DNA from: Actinopolymorpha sp. NPDC004070
GTDB lineage: Bacteria; Actinomycetota; Actinomycetes; Propionibacteriales; Actinopolymorphaceae
Reading direction: 5' to 3'
Assembly: GCF_040610475.1 (NCBI RefSeq)
Contig: NZ_JBEXMJ010000002.1
Span: forward strand, 527,541 to 591,540
DNA: 64,000 bases
The notes beneath the pieces are model-generated. The model did not search any database, was not told where the DNA came from, and saw only the letters and a list, made by a program, of their open reading frames with translations. Position numbers and translations under genes: made by a program. Shown piece by piece: positions 37,042 to 46,795 of this stretch; position 1 is the stretch's first letter, and the number at the start of each line of letters is the position of its first letter.

Positions 37042-38418
37042 TCAGCCGACCCACACCGTCTTGGCGTTGCAGAACTCCTTCGGCCCCGGGGCACCCAGCT
37101 CCCGGCCGTAGCCGGAGTTCTTCACGCCGCCGAACGGCAGCTCGGGGTAGGAGGTGACCATGCCGTTGATGGTCACCATCCCGGACTCGAGGTCGCGGAC
37201 GAACGCCGCCTGCTCGTCGCCGTCGCGGGTCCAGGCGTTCGCGCCGAGACCGAACGTCGTGACGTTGGCCAGCTCGATCGCCTCGGCGAGCGAACCGACG
37301 CGGTAGAGCTGGGCGACCGGGCCGAACACCTCCTCGGTGTACATCCGCATCGACGGGGTGATGTCGGCGAGCACCGTCGGTGGGTACCACCAGCCCGGCC
37401 GGTCGGGGGTGTCGCCGCCGCAGAGCACCTTCGCGCCCTTGCCCACCGCGTCCGCGACCAGCTGCTCCACGTCGTCGCGGCCGGACTCGGTGGCCAGCGG
37501 GCCGACATCGGTCTCCTCGTCCATCGGGTCACCGACCTTCAGCGCGGCCATCGCGGCGACGAAGCGTTCGGCGAACTCGTCGTAGCAGTCCTCGTGCACG
37601 ATGAACCGCTTCGCCGCGATGCAGCTCTGGCCGTTGTTCTGGCAGCGCGCGGTGACGGCCACCTGCGCCGCCTTGTCGAGGTCGGCCGAGGGCATCACGA
37701 CGTACGGGTCGGAGCCGCCGAGCTCCAGCACGGTCTTCTTGACGTGCTTGCCGGCGACCGCCGCGACCGAGCGGCCGGCCGGCTCGCTCCCGGTGAGCGT
37801 CGCCGCCCGGATCCGCGGGTCGGTGAGCACCTGCTCGACGGCTGCGGAGCCGATCAGCAGGGTGGCGAAGCTGCCCTCGGGAAAACCGCCGCGGATGAAC
37901 AGCGTGTCGAGGTACAACGCGGTGCGCGGGACGTTCGACGCGTGCTTGAGCAGCCCGGTGTTGCCCGCCATGAGCGCCGGCGCGGCGAACCGGATCACCT
38001 GCCACAGCGGGAAGTTCCACGGCATCACCGCGAGGATCGGCCCCAGCGGCTGGTAGGTGACGTACGCGCTGGAGGCGCCGACCTTGTCCGGGTGGGGATA
38101 CGGCTCGTCGGCCAGCAGGCGCTCGGCGTTGTCGGCGTAGTAGCGCATGCCGTGCACGCACTTGGTCGCCTCGGCCTTCGCCGCGCCGAGCGTCTTGCCC
38201 ATCTCGGTGGTCATCGTCGCCGCGACGCGGTCGGTCTCGCGCTCCAGGACGTCGGCGGCCGCCCGCATCCACTCCGCGCGGGTTTCGAACGTCGTCCGCC
38301 GCAACGCCCGGAACGCCTCTTCCGCGGCCGCCAGCCGGCGGTCCACCTCGTCCGGTGACTGGGCGGTGAACTCCTCCAGGGTCTCGCCGGTGGCGGGATT
38401 GACGGTGGCGATCGGCAT
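37042..38418 (-). CDS. NAD(P)-dependent aldehyde dehydrogenase (succinate-semialdehyde type)
   Basis: 458 aa of the ALDH superfamily. Hallmarks are [14 protein letters not shown], the Rossmann segment [10 protein letters not shown]...[13 protein letters not shown], catalytic Glu in [11 protein letters not shown], catalytic Cys in [16 protein letters not shown], and [13 protein letters not shown]. The pattern fits the GabD/YneI-type succinate-semialdehyde group. It oxidises an aldehyde to the acid. ATG 38418 was preferred over GTG 38424 because AAGGA lies 6 nt before it. It stands alone, convergent with the ABC operon and divergent from the GH43 gene. Confidence 0.92.
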   Translation of the reverse strand: MPIATVNPATGETLEEFTAQSPDEVDRRLAAAEEAFRALRRTTFETRAEWMRAAADVLERETDRVAATMTTEMGKTLGAAKAEATKCVHGMRYYADNAERLLADEPYPHPDKVGASSAYVTYQPLGPILAVMPWNFPLWQVIRFAAPALMAGNTGLLKHASNVPRTALYLDTLFIRGGFPEGSFATLLIGSAAVEQVLTDPRIRAATLTGSEPAGRSVAAVAGKHVKKTVLELGGSDPYVVMPSADLDKAAQVAVTARCQNNGQSCIAAKRFIVHEDCYDEFAERFVAAMAALKVGDPMDEETDVGPLATESGRDDVEQLVADAVGKGAKVLCGGDTPDRPGWWYPPTVLADITPSMRMYTEEVFGPVAQLYRVGSLAEAIELANVTTFGLGANAWTRDGDEQAAFVRDLESGMVTINGMVTSYPELPFGGVKNSGYGRELGAPGPKEFCNAKTVWVG

Positions 38419-38549
38419 GGGCACTCCTTCGCAGAACGCTGACGTCGCGCTGGTGGCGCAGGGCTCGCACCGGCCGGGCGGCCGGCCATGTCCCCATCCT
38501 GGCGCGGCTTCGGGCCGGACGTCGCACGGCCGGACCCGGCCAGCCGATC

Positions 38550-38578
38550 TTTACAACGTTGGCCGGTACGCCTAGACA
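38550..38578 (+). promoter_or_regulatory. promoter with LacI-type operator for the GH43 gene
   Basis: A -35 TTTACA (38550-38555) and a -10 TAGACA (38573-38578) are separated by exactly 17 bp. CAACGTTG (38554-38561), the central-CG palindrome recognised by LacI/GalR-family regulators, overlaps the -35. The element is about 90 bp before the GH43 ATG. It implies sugar-responsive repression. Confidence 0.65.
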
Positions 38579-38668
38579 CGTCGGAACGGACACATCGGGC
38601 ATGTCGTACCCCGGATGTGGCCCACGTAGCCGTGGTGGTGCGATCCCGCGGAACCCGAAGGAGCACCG

Positions 38669-41050
38669 ATGAAGCCGTTCCGGCACTCCCGTCAGGCTCT
38701 ACCCCGCCGTGCAGCGCTGGCCGGTGTGCTCGGCGGTGCTCTCGCCGCGGCGGCCCTCGCCGCCGCGCCGGCACCGGCGAACGCCAGCCGGCCGGCGGAC
38801 GCGCAGCGGGCGACGTACACCAACTACGTGACCCGCGGCTACTCCATCGACTTTCCCGATCCGGCGGTGATGCGGGGCAAGGACGGGCAGTGGTACGCCT
38901 ACGCCACCGGCGGCCCGTACGACGAGACGGGTACGACAGGTTCGTCGTACAAGATCGCCACCTCGCCGGACCTGGTGCACTGGCGCAGGGTCGGCGACGT
39001 GTTCCCCGAGGGCCGGCGGCCGTCCTGGGCGACACCGACCACCGGCTTCTGGGCGCCCGACATCCGCTACCTCAACGGGAAGTACCTGCTGTACTTCACC
39101 GTCCCCGACACCACGACGACCACGCAGGGGTTCGACCCCGCGATCGGCGTGGCCACCGCACCCACCCCGGCCGGTCCGTGGACGCCGTCGGACCGGCCGC
39201 TGGTCCCGGCCAAGCCGGTGGGCGGCGGGTACGACACGGTGATCGACCCGGCGATGTTCACCGACAGCACGGGAACGCACTACCTGTACTACGGCGGCTT
39301 CGGCACCGGCGTCTGGGTGGTGAAGCTGTCCGCCGACGGGCTGCGCACGGTCGGCGAACCGGTGCACGTCGCGGCGTCCCGCTACGAGGGACCGAACGTG
39401 CTCGAACGCGACGGGTGGTACTACCTGTTCGGCTCCTCGGCGAACTGCTGCGCCGGCCCCACCACCGGCTACTCGGTGTTCGCCGGGCGCTCCCGCAGCC
39501 CGCTCGGACCGTTCGTCGACAGGCTTGGCAAGCCGCTGCTGGCCAGCCGGGCCGGCGGAACCCCCGTCATCGCGCCGAACGGCAACAAGTGGATCGGCAC
39601 CGGTCACCACTCCGCCGCGCTCGACGTGAGCGGGCAGACCTACATGGCCTACCACGCGATCGACCGCTTCGACCCGTGGCTGGACGTCTCGCCCGGCTTC
39701 ACCATGCGGCCGATGAACCTGGACCGGATGGACTGGATCGACGGCTGGCCGACCGTCCGCGCCGGGCTGGGCGCGTCGGAAGGTCCGCAGCCCGCGCCGG
39801 TGGTGCGCGGCGAGGTGGACGACCGGTTCGAGGACCCGGCGGCGACCGGCTCGGCGTTCACCGTGGCCGGCGGTGCGATGAACGTCGCCGGCCCGGACCA
39901 GGCATCGGACTCGGGCCGGTTCGCACGGCTGTCCGGCACGACCACGGCGCTGACCCGGCGGACGATCTCTCGTCCCGACGTGCGCGTCGAGGCCGACGTG
40001 CGGGTGCCCGGAGACGACGCGAAGGGTGCGGTGGGCGTGGTCGCCCGGGCTGCTTCCGACGGGTCCGGGGTGCGTGCGGTCCTGGACGCGGGCGCCCGGC
40101 AGGTACGGATCGAGGCCCGGCTCGGCGGCCAGGTGCGCCGTGCGGCGGTCTCGCTCCCGGCCGGGTTCGACACCTCCGCGTGGCACGTGCTCGCCCTGCA
40201 GGTCCGCGGGACCACCGCGACCGCCGACGTCACCGACGCCCGGCTGGAGGACCCGTGGGCGACCGTACGACTCGACCTGCCGCACGGCCTGGACCGGCCC
40301 GGCAGCGCCGGCCTGGTGTCCGCAGGATCCGGCGGAGGCTCCGGAGTCACCGCCGAGGCGGACAACTTCGCCGCGAACCCGCTCTACACGCCGGTGACCC
40401 GCGCGGTGCCCGCCCCGAAGCCGGGCCGGGTCGACCCGGCGTACTCCGACGAGTTCGACGGCTCACTCGGCGACGGCTGGACCTGGGTGCGGCCGGACCC
40501 GAAGGCGCAGGTGAGCGGCGGCGCCCTGCGCTGGCCGACGCAGACCGGTGACCTGGTGGGCGACGGAACGCCCGGCCTGTTGCTGCGGTCGGCCATGCCC
40601 GACGGCGACTACACCGTGCAGACGAAGCTGACCATCGACCTCGGCGAGGACGTCGATCGCAACTTCCAGCAGGGCGGCCTGATCGTGTACGCGGACGACG
40701 ACGAGTTCCTGCGGCTGGACGTGGTGGCGGTCGGCCCGACCCGGATCGTGGAGTTCGGCAAGGAGACGGTGTTCCAGGGCCGCCGGTCCTGGGGTGGCGG
40801 GCTGATCGGGGCACCGGCCGACACGACGTGGCTGCGGCTGGTGCACTCCCGCGACCCGCGTACCGGCGAACACCGCTACCGCGCGGCGTCCAGCACCGAC
40901 GGCACCCACTGGACGTGGGGACTGACCTGGACGCTGCCCGCGGACGCCGACCCGCAGGTCGGGCTGGTGTCGCAGGCGTCCACACCGGAGACGACCGGGA
41001 AGTACGGCCCGGCCATGTCGGTGTTCGACTACTTCCGGGTGGAACGCTGA
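38669..41050 (+). CDS. secreted glycoside hydrolase family 43 protein with C-terminal beta-sandwich domains
   Basis: 793 aa. A Tat-like signal (RRAALAGVLGGALAAAALAAA, ending near APANA, residue ~40) directs export. The GH43 five-bladed propeller spans about 50-380: DFPDPAVMRGKDGQWYAYAT carries the catalytic base Asp, TGFWAPDIRYLNGKYLLYFT and VIDPAMFTD supply further Asp, and SRYEGPNVLERDGWYYLF the general acid Glu. A middle LamG-like domain (about 385-580) and a C-terminal DUF1349-like domain (about 595-793, ending VFDYFRVER) follow. It probably removes arabinose or xylose from plant polysaccharides. Control is likely through the LacI-type site upstream. Confidence 0.9.
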   Translation: MKPFRHSRQALPRRAALAGVLGGALAAAALAAAPAPANASRPADAQRATYTNYVTRGYSIDFPDPAVMRGKDGQWYAYATGGPYDETGTTGSSYKIATSPDLVHWRRVGDVFPEGRRPSWATPTTGFWAPDIRYLNGKYLLYFTVPDTTTTTQGFDPAIGVATAPTPAGPWTPSDRPLVPAKPVGGGYDTVIDPAMFTDSTGTHYLYYGGFGTGVWVVKLSADGLRTVGEPVHVAASRYEGPNVLERDGWYYLFGSSANCCAGPTTGYSVFAGRSRSPLGPFVDRLGKPLLASRAGGTPVIAPNGNKWIGTGHHSAALDVSGQTYMAYHAIDRFDPWLDVSPGFTMRPMNLDRMDWIDGWPTVRAGLGASEGPQPAPVVRGEVDDRFEDPAATGSAFTVAGGAMNVAGPDQASDSGRFARLSGTTTALTRRTISRPDVRVEADVRVPGDDAKGAVGVVARAASDGSGVRAVLDAGARQVRIEARLGGQVRRAAVSLPAGFDTSAWHVLALQVRGTTATADVTDARLEDPWATVRLDLPHGLDRPGSAGLVSAGSGGGSGVTAEADNFAANPLYTPVTRAVPAPKPGRVDPAYSDEFDGSLGDGWTWVRPDPKAQVSGGALRWPTQTGDLVGDGTPGLLLRSAMPDGDYTVQTKLTIDLGEDVDRNFQQGGLIVYADDDEFLRLDVVAVGPTRIVEFGKETVFQGRRSWGGGLIGAPADTTWLRLVHSRDPRTGEHRYRAASSTDGTHWTWGLTWTLPADADPQVGLVSQASTPETTGKYGPAMSVFDYFRVER

Positions 41051-41569
41051 TCACAGTCCGAGCATCACCGGCGTACTCGGGATGTCTCCGCCGATCAGCG
41101 CCGCCAGCGGTGTGGCGAGGTCGCGGGGTGAGAAGAGGTCGGTGCCGCCATATGTGGCGATGTCTGCGTGCTGCCACCATCGCATCCCGCTGATGTGCTC
41201 GGCGGCGAGGTCCTCCTCGGACAGTGCGCCGCGGGGATCGAAGTGCCTGGTGCGGACGAGGAAGTAGTCGTTGACCAGGCCGTCGTACCCGTCCGCGTTG
41301 GCGGGAGCGGCGACCTCCTGGTGCCAGACGTGCGGCGGGTCGGCGTCGATGACCAGCCCCGTCTCCTCGTGCAGTTCCCGGCGCAGTGCCTCCAGCGGCA
41401 GTTCACCGGGCTCGATGCCGCCGCCCGGGGCCGCCCATACGACCGTCGCACCCGCCGGCACGGCCGGATGCGGGAAGCTGAAGCGGCACAGCAGGACACG
41501 GTCGTCATCGGCCAGGATGACCGCCCGGACGGCATGTCTGCGCCTCACCGGCGCAGGAGTCTGGTTCAT
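41051..41569 (-). CDS. Nudix hydrolase
   Basis: 172 aa. The Nudix box GGGIEPGELPLEALRRELHEETGLV fits GX5EX7REUXEEXGU in full, so the enzyme should cleave a nucleoside diphosphate linked to another moiety with a divalent metal. The substrate cannot be told. It converges on the GH43 gene with zero intergenic bases: TGA of one is directly followed by TCA (minus-strand stop) of the other. Confidence 0.9.
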   Translation of the reverse strand: MNQTPAPVRRRHAVRAVILADDDRVLLCRFSFPHPAVPAGATVVWAAPGGGIEPGELPLEALRRELHEETGLVIDADPPHVWHQEVAAPANADGYDGLVNDYFLVRTRHFDPRGALSEEDLAAEHISGMRWWQHADIATYGGTDLFSPRDLATPLAALIGGDIPSTPVMLGL

Positions 41570-41747
41570 GGACAGATGATCAGGGCGCGGGCGGCCGGCC
41601 GCAAACCGGTCATGGTCGTCCCGTCCCCAGGCGTGTACTCAGAGTCCTCAGAGCGCGTCCTCAGGTGGGAGCGCCACCGATCCAGCGCATAGGCTGACGA
41701 GAGGTATCCGTCACAGGCGACGAAGCCACAGCGAAGGAGCCCAGCCA

Positions 41748-42713
41748 GTGACTGTCACGCGTTTCGGTTTGCAGATCCCACGGTTCACCTATCCCGGCGT
41801 GCCCGACTCGGCGTTGTTCGAACGGGTCGCCGACATCGCCACCACCGCGGAGGAGTCCGGCGGCTTCGACTCGGTGTGGGTGATGGACCACTTCTACCAA
41901 CTGCCCGGACTCGGCGCCGAGGACGAGCCGATGTTCGAGGCGTACAGCCTGCTGTCGGCGCTCGCCGCGCGGACCTCCCGGGTCCGGCTCGGCACCATGG
42001 TCACCGGCGTGACCTACCGCAACCCCGCCTTGCTCGCCAAGACCGTCACCACGCTGGACGTCATCTCCTCCGGCCGGGCGATCCTCGGTATCGGCGCGGC
42101 GTGGAACGAGAGCGAGCACAACGCCTACGGCTTCGACTTCCCGTCCACCCGCGAGCGGATGGACCGGCTGGAGGAGGCGCTGCAGATCTGCCGGGCGATG
42201 TTCACCGAGTACGCACCGAGCTTCTCCGGCAAGTACTACCGGATCCACGAGGCGTTCAACGTTCCCCGTCCGGTGACGCCGGGCGGCCCGCCGGTGATGA
42301 TCGGCGGCAGCGGCGAGAAGCGCACCCTGCGGTTGGTCGCGGAGTACGGCGACGCGTCGAACATCTTCGGTGACCTGCCCACCATCCGGCACAAGCTCGA
42401 CGTGCTGGCCCGGCACTGCGCCGACGTCGGCCGCGACCCGGCCGAGATCACCAAGACCAAGCTGTGCACGATGGTGATCGCGCCGACCGCCGAGCAGGCG
42501 GACAAGAAGGTCGAGCAGATCCGCGCCGCCACCGGCTTCGGTGAGGAACAGGTGCGGGCGATGCTCGTCGCCGGCAGCCCCGACCAGGTGCTGGAGCAGG
42601 TGCAGGCGCACGTCGACGCCGGGCTGGACGGACTGTTGTTCAACATGCTGGACGCGCACGAGGTCGACAACGTCCGCCTCGCCGGAGAAACCCTGGCCCG
42701 CTTCAACTTCTGA
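41748..42713 (+). CDS. LLM-class F420-dependent oxidoreductase
   Basis: 321-aa luciferase-like TIM-barrel protein. VWVMDHFYQLPGLG, VRLGTMVTGVTYRNPALLAKTV and GIGAAWNESEHNAYG are characteristic of the F420-dependent (IMG) branch common in actinobacteria. It would oxidise or reduce an unknown substrate with coenzyme F420. The GTG at 41748 has GAAGGAG 8 nt upstream, and a -10-like TAGGCT is at about 41691. It is followed by a strong terminator. A second LLM protein, only distantly similar, is encoded at 55644. Confidence 0.88.
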   Translation: MTVTRFGLQIPRFTYPGVPDSALFERVADIATTAEESGGFDSVWVMDHFYQLPGLGAEDEPMFEAYSLLSALAARTSRVRLGTMVTGVTYRNPALLAKTVTTLDVISSGRAILGIGAAWNESEHNAYGFDFPSTRERMDRLEEALQICRAMFTEYAPSFSGKYYRIHEAFNVPRPVTPGGPPVMIGGSGEKRTLRLVAEYGDASNIFGDLPTIRHKLDVLARHCADVGRDPAEITKTKLCTMVIAPTAEQADKKVEQIRAATGFGEEQVRAMLVAGSPDQVLEQVQAHVDAGLDGLLFNMLDAHEVDNVRLAGETLARFNF

Positions 42714-42729
42714 CGCGGCGAAGGCATGA

Positions 42730-42777
42730 CTCGGGCCGGGCCGACGGTTGGGGGGTAGCCGTCGAACCCGGCCCGAG
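42730..42777. terminator. two-tier hairpin terminator
   Basis: CTCGGGCCGGG (42730-42740) pairs with CCCGGCCCGAG (42767-42777). Inside it CGACGG (42742-42747) pairs with CCGTCG (42759-42764), giving a long stem with a small internal bulge. It lies between the convergent LLM and acyl-CoA dehydrogenase genes and probably terminates both. Confidence 0.85.
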
Positions 42778-42841
42778 GTATCTGAGGCGGGCACCTTTCG
42801 GTGTGCGCCGGTCAGGCCAGAGTAGGTCGATCAGGCCCGCT

Positions 42842-44734
42842 CTAGAAGGCTGATTCGGACAGCTCCATCAGATCGTTGCCTGTCGACTCGGCGATCGCCC
42901 GCTCGGCGGTGAGTTTCGGCAGCACCTGCGCGCAGAACCACCGGGCGGCGGCGACCTTGCCCTCGTAGAACGCGCGGTCGTCCGGACGGAGCTCGCCGCC
43001 GTGCCTGCCCGCGGACTCGCCGCCCAGGCGGGCAAGGGCGACCTCGGCCTTGCGCAGCAACAGCCATCCGCACACCAGGTCACCGACGGCCAGCAGCAGG
43101 CGGGTGGTGTTCTGGCCGATCTTGTAGAGGTTGGCCGGGTCACCGCCGGGCACCTGCGGCTGGGAGCTGTGCAGGTAGCCCACCATCGCGGTGAGAATGC
43201 CCTGCACGTCGTCGAGTGCCTTGCCGAGCAGGCCGCGTTCGGCGTCGAGTGCGCCGTTGCCCGCACCGGACTTCACGAACGCCTGGATCTCCCCGGCGAG
43301 CCGGCCCCACGCCTGCCCCTGGTCGCGGACGATCTTGCGGAAGAACAGGTCCTGGCCCTGGATCGCGGTGGTGCCCTCGTACAACGTGTCGATCTTGGCG
43401 TCGCGGACGTACTGCTCGATCGGGTAGTCCTGCAGGAAGCCGGAGCCGCCGAACGTCTGCAGCGACTCCGAGCCGAGCAGCGTCCACGCGCGTTCGGAGC
43501 CGTAGCCCTTGACCACCGGCAGCAGCAGGTCGTTCAGCCCGGCCGCGGCGCGCTCGTCCTCCCCGCGCCGCTGGGCGAACTCGCCCGCCTCCACGACGTC
43601 CTGCACCGACGCGGTGTAGAGCAGCAGTGCACGCATACCCTCGGCGTACGCCTTCTGGGTGAGCAGCGAGCGGCGTACGTCGGGGTGGTGGGTGATGGTC
43701 ACCCGGGGAGCGGTCTTGTCGGCCATCCGGGTGAGGTCGGCGCCCTGCACGCGCTCCTTGGCGTACTCCAGCGCGTTCAGGTAGCCCGTCGACAGGGTGG
43801 CGATGGCCTTGGTGCCGACCAGCATCCGGGCGTACTCGATCACCAGGAACATCTGCCGGATGCCGTCGTGCACGTCACCGAGCAGGTGACCGACGGCCGG
43901 CTCGCCCTCGCCGAAGGTGAGCTCGCAGGTGGTGGACACCTTCAGGCCCATCTTGTGCTCGACGTTGGTGGCGTGTACGCCGTTGCGGCCGCGCAGCTCG
44001 CCGGTCTCCAGGTCGACGTGGAACTTGGGTACGAGGAACAGCGACAGGCCCTTGGTGCCCGGGCCGCCGGCACCCTCGACGCCGACCGGCCGGGCGAGCA
44101 CGAAGTGGACGATGTTCTCGGTCAGGTCGTGCTCGCCGCTGGTGATGAAGCGCTTCACGCCCTCCAGGTGCCAGGTCCCGTCGGGCTGCTGGATCGCGCG
44201 GGTACGGCCGGCGCCCACGTCGGAACCCGCGTCCGGCTCGGTGAGCACCATGGTGGCGGCCCACTGGCGGTCGATCATCAGCTGCGCCAGCCGCTGCTGG
44301 TCCGGGGTGCCCTTGCGGGAGATGACGCCGGCGAAGCGGGGGCCGCTGCAGTACATGAACAGCGCGGGGTTGGCGCCGAGAACCAGCTCCGACACCGCCC
44401 AGCGCAGGGAGGGCGGGCAGGGCTGTCCGCCGAGCTCCGGGGGAATCTCCAGCCGCCACCACTCCGCGTCCATCCAGGCCCGGAAGCTGTCCTTGAGCGA
44501 CTCGCCCACCCGTACGGTGCGGGCGTCGCGGTCGTAGACCGGCGGGTTGCGGTCGCCGTCGACGAAGGACGCGGCCACCTCCTCGCGGGCCAGCCGGTCG
44601 ACCTCGGAGAGGATGCTGTGCGCGGTGTCGACGTCGATCTCGGCGTACGGGCCGGAGCCGAGCGCCTCGCCGCGCCCGAGCACGTCGAAGAGCGTGAACT
44701 CGAGGTCGCGGAGGTTGCTCCTGTAGTGGCTCAT
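42842..44734 (-). CDS. acyl-CoA dehydrogenase, long (about 600-residue) type
   Basis: 630 aa, with an extra C-terminal helical domain compared with the 380-aa class. The FAD/substrate motif is [16 protein letters not shown] (about 185-200). The substrate-binding core ends in [19 protein letters not shown] and [19 protein letters not shown], where Glu in YEGTTAIQ is the catalytic base position. The remaining ~150 residues match the DUF-type tail of FadE5-like proteins. It oxidises long- or medium-chain acyl-CoA. The ATG has GAAGGAG about 8 nt upstream. Two dyad repeats at 44869-44906 lie in the leader and a tetR remnant lies just beyond. Confidence 0.92.
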   Translation of the reverse strand: MSHYRSNLRDLEFTLFDVLGRGEALGSGPYAEIDVDTAHSILSEVDRLAREEVAASFVDGDRNPPVYDRDARTVRVGESLKDSFRAWMDAEWWRLEIPPELGGQPCPPSLRWAVSELVLGANPALFMYCSGPRFAGVISRKGTPDQQRLAQLMIDRQWAATMVLTEPDAGSDVGAGRTRAIQQPDGTWHLEGVKRFITSGEHDLTENIVHFVLARPVGVEGAGGPGTKGLSLFLVPKFHVDLETGELRGRNGVHATNVEHKMGLKVSTTCELTFGEGEPAVGHLLGDVHDGIRQMFLVIEYARMLVGTKAIATLSTGYLNALEYAKERVQGADLTRMADKTAPRVTITHHPDVRRSLLTQKAYAEGMRALLLYTASVQDVVEAGEFAQRRGEDERAAAGLNDLLLPVVKGYGSERAWTLLGSESLQTFGGSGFLQDYPIEQYVRDAKIDTLYEGTTAIQGQDLFFRKIVRDQGQAWGRLAGEIQAFVKSGAGNGALDAERGLLGKALDDVQGILTAMVGYLHSSQPQVPGGDPANLYKIGQNTTRLLLAVGDLVCGWLLLRKAEVALARLGGESAGRHGGELRPDDRAFYEGKVAAARWFCAQVLPKLTAERAIAESTGNDLMELSESAF

Positions 44735-44868
44735 CGGGCGCGCTCCTTCGGACGGGGGCCGGGTGCTACCGGACGCAGGCGGGACGGCGGGGGGTCGCGG
44801 GCGTCGACCGGGCGGGATCGACCGGTCGGGATCGACCGGGAGGTGGACCTGGACCGCTGCAGCCGATG

Positions 44869-44906
44869 CTACCTGCCGGTAACTTCGGTGGCTACCTGTC
44901 GGTAAC
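44869..44906. promoter_or_regulatory. two 15-bp direct repeats, each a TACC-N4-GGTA dyad
   Basis: CTACCTGCCGGTAAC (44869-44883) and CTACCTGTCGGTAAC (44892-44906) differ at one base and are 23 bp apart. Each contains TACC...GGTA half-sites. They lie 135-172 bp upstream of the acyl-CoA dehydrogenase ATG, right at the end of the truncated tetR frame. They look like a tandem operator for a TetR-type acyl-CoA-responsive repressor, perhaps the one whose gene is broken. Confidence 0.65.
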
Positions 44907-45063
44907 CTAAGTTGTGCGCCGGCACGTCGGCGCTGATCTCCCCGCGTGCCAGCGCGTGGGTGGCGATGGCCTCGACGATGTCGTTCTTGTCCGGGAAGTA
45001 GCGGTAGACCGCGCCTGCGGACAGCTCCGCCTCCTGCAGGACGCCCTGCAGGAGGCGGGTCGC
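44905..45063 (-). pseudogene. fragment of a TetR-family regulator gene
   Basis: On the minus strand a frame of about 53 codons without a start reads [20 protein letters not shown] then [15 protein letters not shown]. This is an unmistakable second half of a TetR helix-turn-helix. The N-terminal helix, the start codon and the whole ligand domain are missing. An in-frame stop (TAG, 45066-45064) precedes it and the frame runs on into the operator repeats before stopping at 44869. CCTGCAGG occurs twice, 13 bp apart, at the truncated end and may mark a breakpoint. It was probably the repressor of the downstream dehydrogenase gene. Confidence 0.78.
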
Positions 45064-45163
45064 CTACGACCCGGCGCGTGGGCGTACGCCGAGGAGAGCG
45101 GGTTACCCTGAGGTCCGTCGTCACCGCCCCGCCCGCCCCCCGGTCACGATTGGCTCATCCACC

Positions 45164-46120
45164 ATGCCTCAGATCGGCGTCTTCAGCGGAAGCGCGCACC
45201 CCAGGCTGGCCCAGGAGATCTGCGCCGAACTCGGCGTCGAGCTGTCCGAGGCCCACATCCAGCGGTTCAGCAACGACTGCCTGCAGGTCCAGCTGCGCGC
45301 CAACTGCCGGCAACGCGACATCTACCTCGTGCAGCCCCTGGTTCCGCCCGTGCAGGAGAACCTCATGGAGCTTCTGCTCATGCTGGACGCGGCGCGTGGC
45401 GCGTCGGCCGCGCAGATCACGGCGGTGATCCCGCACTACGCCTACGCGCGTTCGGACAAGAAGGACCAGCCGCGGATCTCCATCGGCGGCCGGCTGGTCG
45501 CCGACCTGCTGGCCACCGCGGGCGCGAGCAGGGTGCTGACGATGGCGCTGCACGCACCGCAGGTGCACGGCTTCTTCAGCATCCCGGTCGACCACCTCAA
45601 CGCCATCAACGAGCTCGCCAAGCACTTCGCCGGACGCGACCTGAGCAACACCGTCGTCGTCTCGCCCGACCTCGGCAACGCCAAGGCGGCCACGCAGTTC
45701 GCCCGGCTGCTCAACCTCCCGGTCGCCGCGGGCAGCAAGCAGCGCCTCAGCGACGACCGGGTGGTGATCGACGCGATCGTCGGCGACGTCGAGGGTAAGA
45801 ACGTCATCGTGCTGGACGACGAGATCGCCACCGCCGGGTCCATCGTCGAACTCCTCGACCGGCTGCGCGAGCACCACGCGGGCCGGATCGTGCTCGCCTG
45901 CACGCACGGGCTGTTCACCGGCAAGGCAGTGCAGCGCCTGGCGGTGCAGGACGACGTCGACGAGATCGTCACCACCAACACCGTCCCGCTCGCTCCGGAC
46001 AACAACCTTCCTCACCTGGCCGTACGCTCGATCGCGCCGTTGTTCGCCGAGGCGATCCGCCGGATCCACCTCGGCGAGTCGGTGAGTAGTCTCTTCGACA
46101 GTCGGGCTATGGAGGTATAG
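45164..46120 (+). CDS. prs: ribose-phosphate pyrophosphokinase (PRPP synthetase)
   Basis: 318 aa of normal PRPP synthetase length. It makes PRPP from ribose-5-phosphate and ATP. Motifs are FSGSAHPRLAQEI at the N-terminus, PHYAYARSDKKDQPRISIGG for the flexible loop (the usual form is YARQDRKD), the catalytic-His segment LHAPQVHGFF, and the PRPP loop VIVLDDEIATAGSI. The substitutions suggest a second paralogue rather than the housekeeping copy, which is normally next to glmU. A stop-start junction with no gap leads into the peptidase E gene, so a three-gene operon is likely. Confidence 0.88.
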   Translation: MPQIGVFSGSAHPRLAQEICAELGVELSEAHIQRFSNDCLQVQLRANCRQRDIYLVQPLVPPVQENLMELLLMLDAARGASAAQITAVIPHYAYARSDKKDQPRISIGGRLVADLLATAGASRVLTMALHAPQVHGFFSIPVDHLNAINELAKHFAGRDLSNTVVVSPDLGNAKAATQFARLLNLPVAAGSKQRLSDDRVVIDAIVGDVEGKNVIVLDDEIATAGSIVELLDRLREHHAGRIVLACTHGLFTGKAVQRLAVQDDVDEIVTTNTVPLAPDNNLPHLAVRSIAPLFAEAIRRIHLGESVSSLFDSRAMEV

Positions 46121-46795
46121 GTGACCGGGCGGGTGTTCCTCGCGGGGGGTGGCAGACCCGAAGTCTCCAAGCCGCTGGACGAGCAGTTCGCGCACGCGAT
46201 CGGCGCGGGTCCGCTGGCATTCTGGCCGGTCGGCGCGGAGCCGGAGCGGTACGCCGGTGCCGAGGCGTGGCTGCGCGACATCTACGAGCCGTTCGGCGTC
46301 CGCGACATCTCGACCTGGACCGGTGACACCCCACCGACGTTCACCGGCGTACGCGGCATCTACATCGGTGGCGGCAACACCTACCGCCTGCTCGCGCACG
46401 CCCAGCGCTTCGGCCTGCTGGACCGGTTGCGTGAGTACGTCGCGACCGGCGGCATGGTCTTCGGCGGCAGCGCGGGCGCGGCGTTGCTCGGCGCGGACAT
46501 CAGTACGGTCGCGCACCTGGACCGCAACGACGACAAGGTGGTCGACACCACCGGCGCCGACCTGGCCGCGGGCCACGCGGTGTTCGTGCACCACGCCGAC
46601 GGCGACCTGCCGCGCGAAGCGGTGTGGACGGCCACCTACCGCCGGCCCGTCCTCGCGCTGACCGAGCACGCCAACGCGATCGTGGCCGGGAACGCCGTCA
46701 CTGCGGTGGGGCCCGACCCGGTCCTCCTGGTGTCGCCGGCGGGGCGCCGCAAGCTCGCCCCGGGCAGCACCAGCTACGCCGGCAGCCCCGCGTGA
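46121..46795 (+). CDS. peptidase E-like protein (S51 family)
   Basis: 224 aa with the Ser-peptidase S51 fold related to PepE and cyanophycinase. The nucleophile is in FGGSAGAALLG, the preceding GIYIGGGNTYRLL loop is family-typical, and a His appears in FVHHADGD. It would hydrolyse N-terminal aspartyl dipeptides or a related substrate. The GTG follows the prs TAG stop with no gap, and the stop overlaps the Nudix start (GTGA). Coupling with nucleotide genes is unusual for a peptidase. Confidence 0.82.
   Translation: MTGRVFLAGGGRPEVSKPLDEQFAHAIGAGPLAFWPVGAEPERYAGAEAWLRDIYEPFGVRDISTWTGDTPPTFTGVRGIYIGGGNTYRLLAHAQRFGLLDRLREYVATGGMVFGGSAGAALLGADISTVAHLDRNDDKVVDTTGADLAAGHAVFVHHADGDLPREAVWTATYRRPVLALTEHANAIVAGNAVTAVGPDPVLLVSPAGRRKLAPGSTSYAGSPA

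Noticed and set aside
42842..45124. Upstream extension of the acyl-CoA dehydrogenase to a start near 45124
   Set aside because: The added 130 residues are Arg/Pro/Gly-rich with no family similarity. A good ribosome site precedes the ATG at 44734, and the extension runs through a tetR remnant in another frame.
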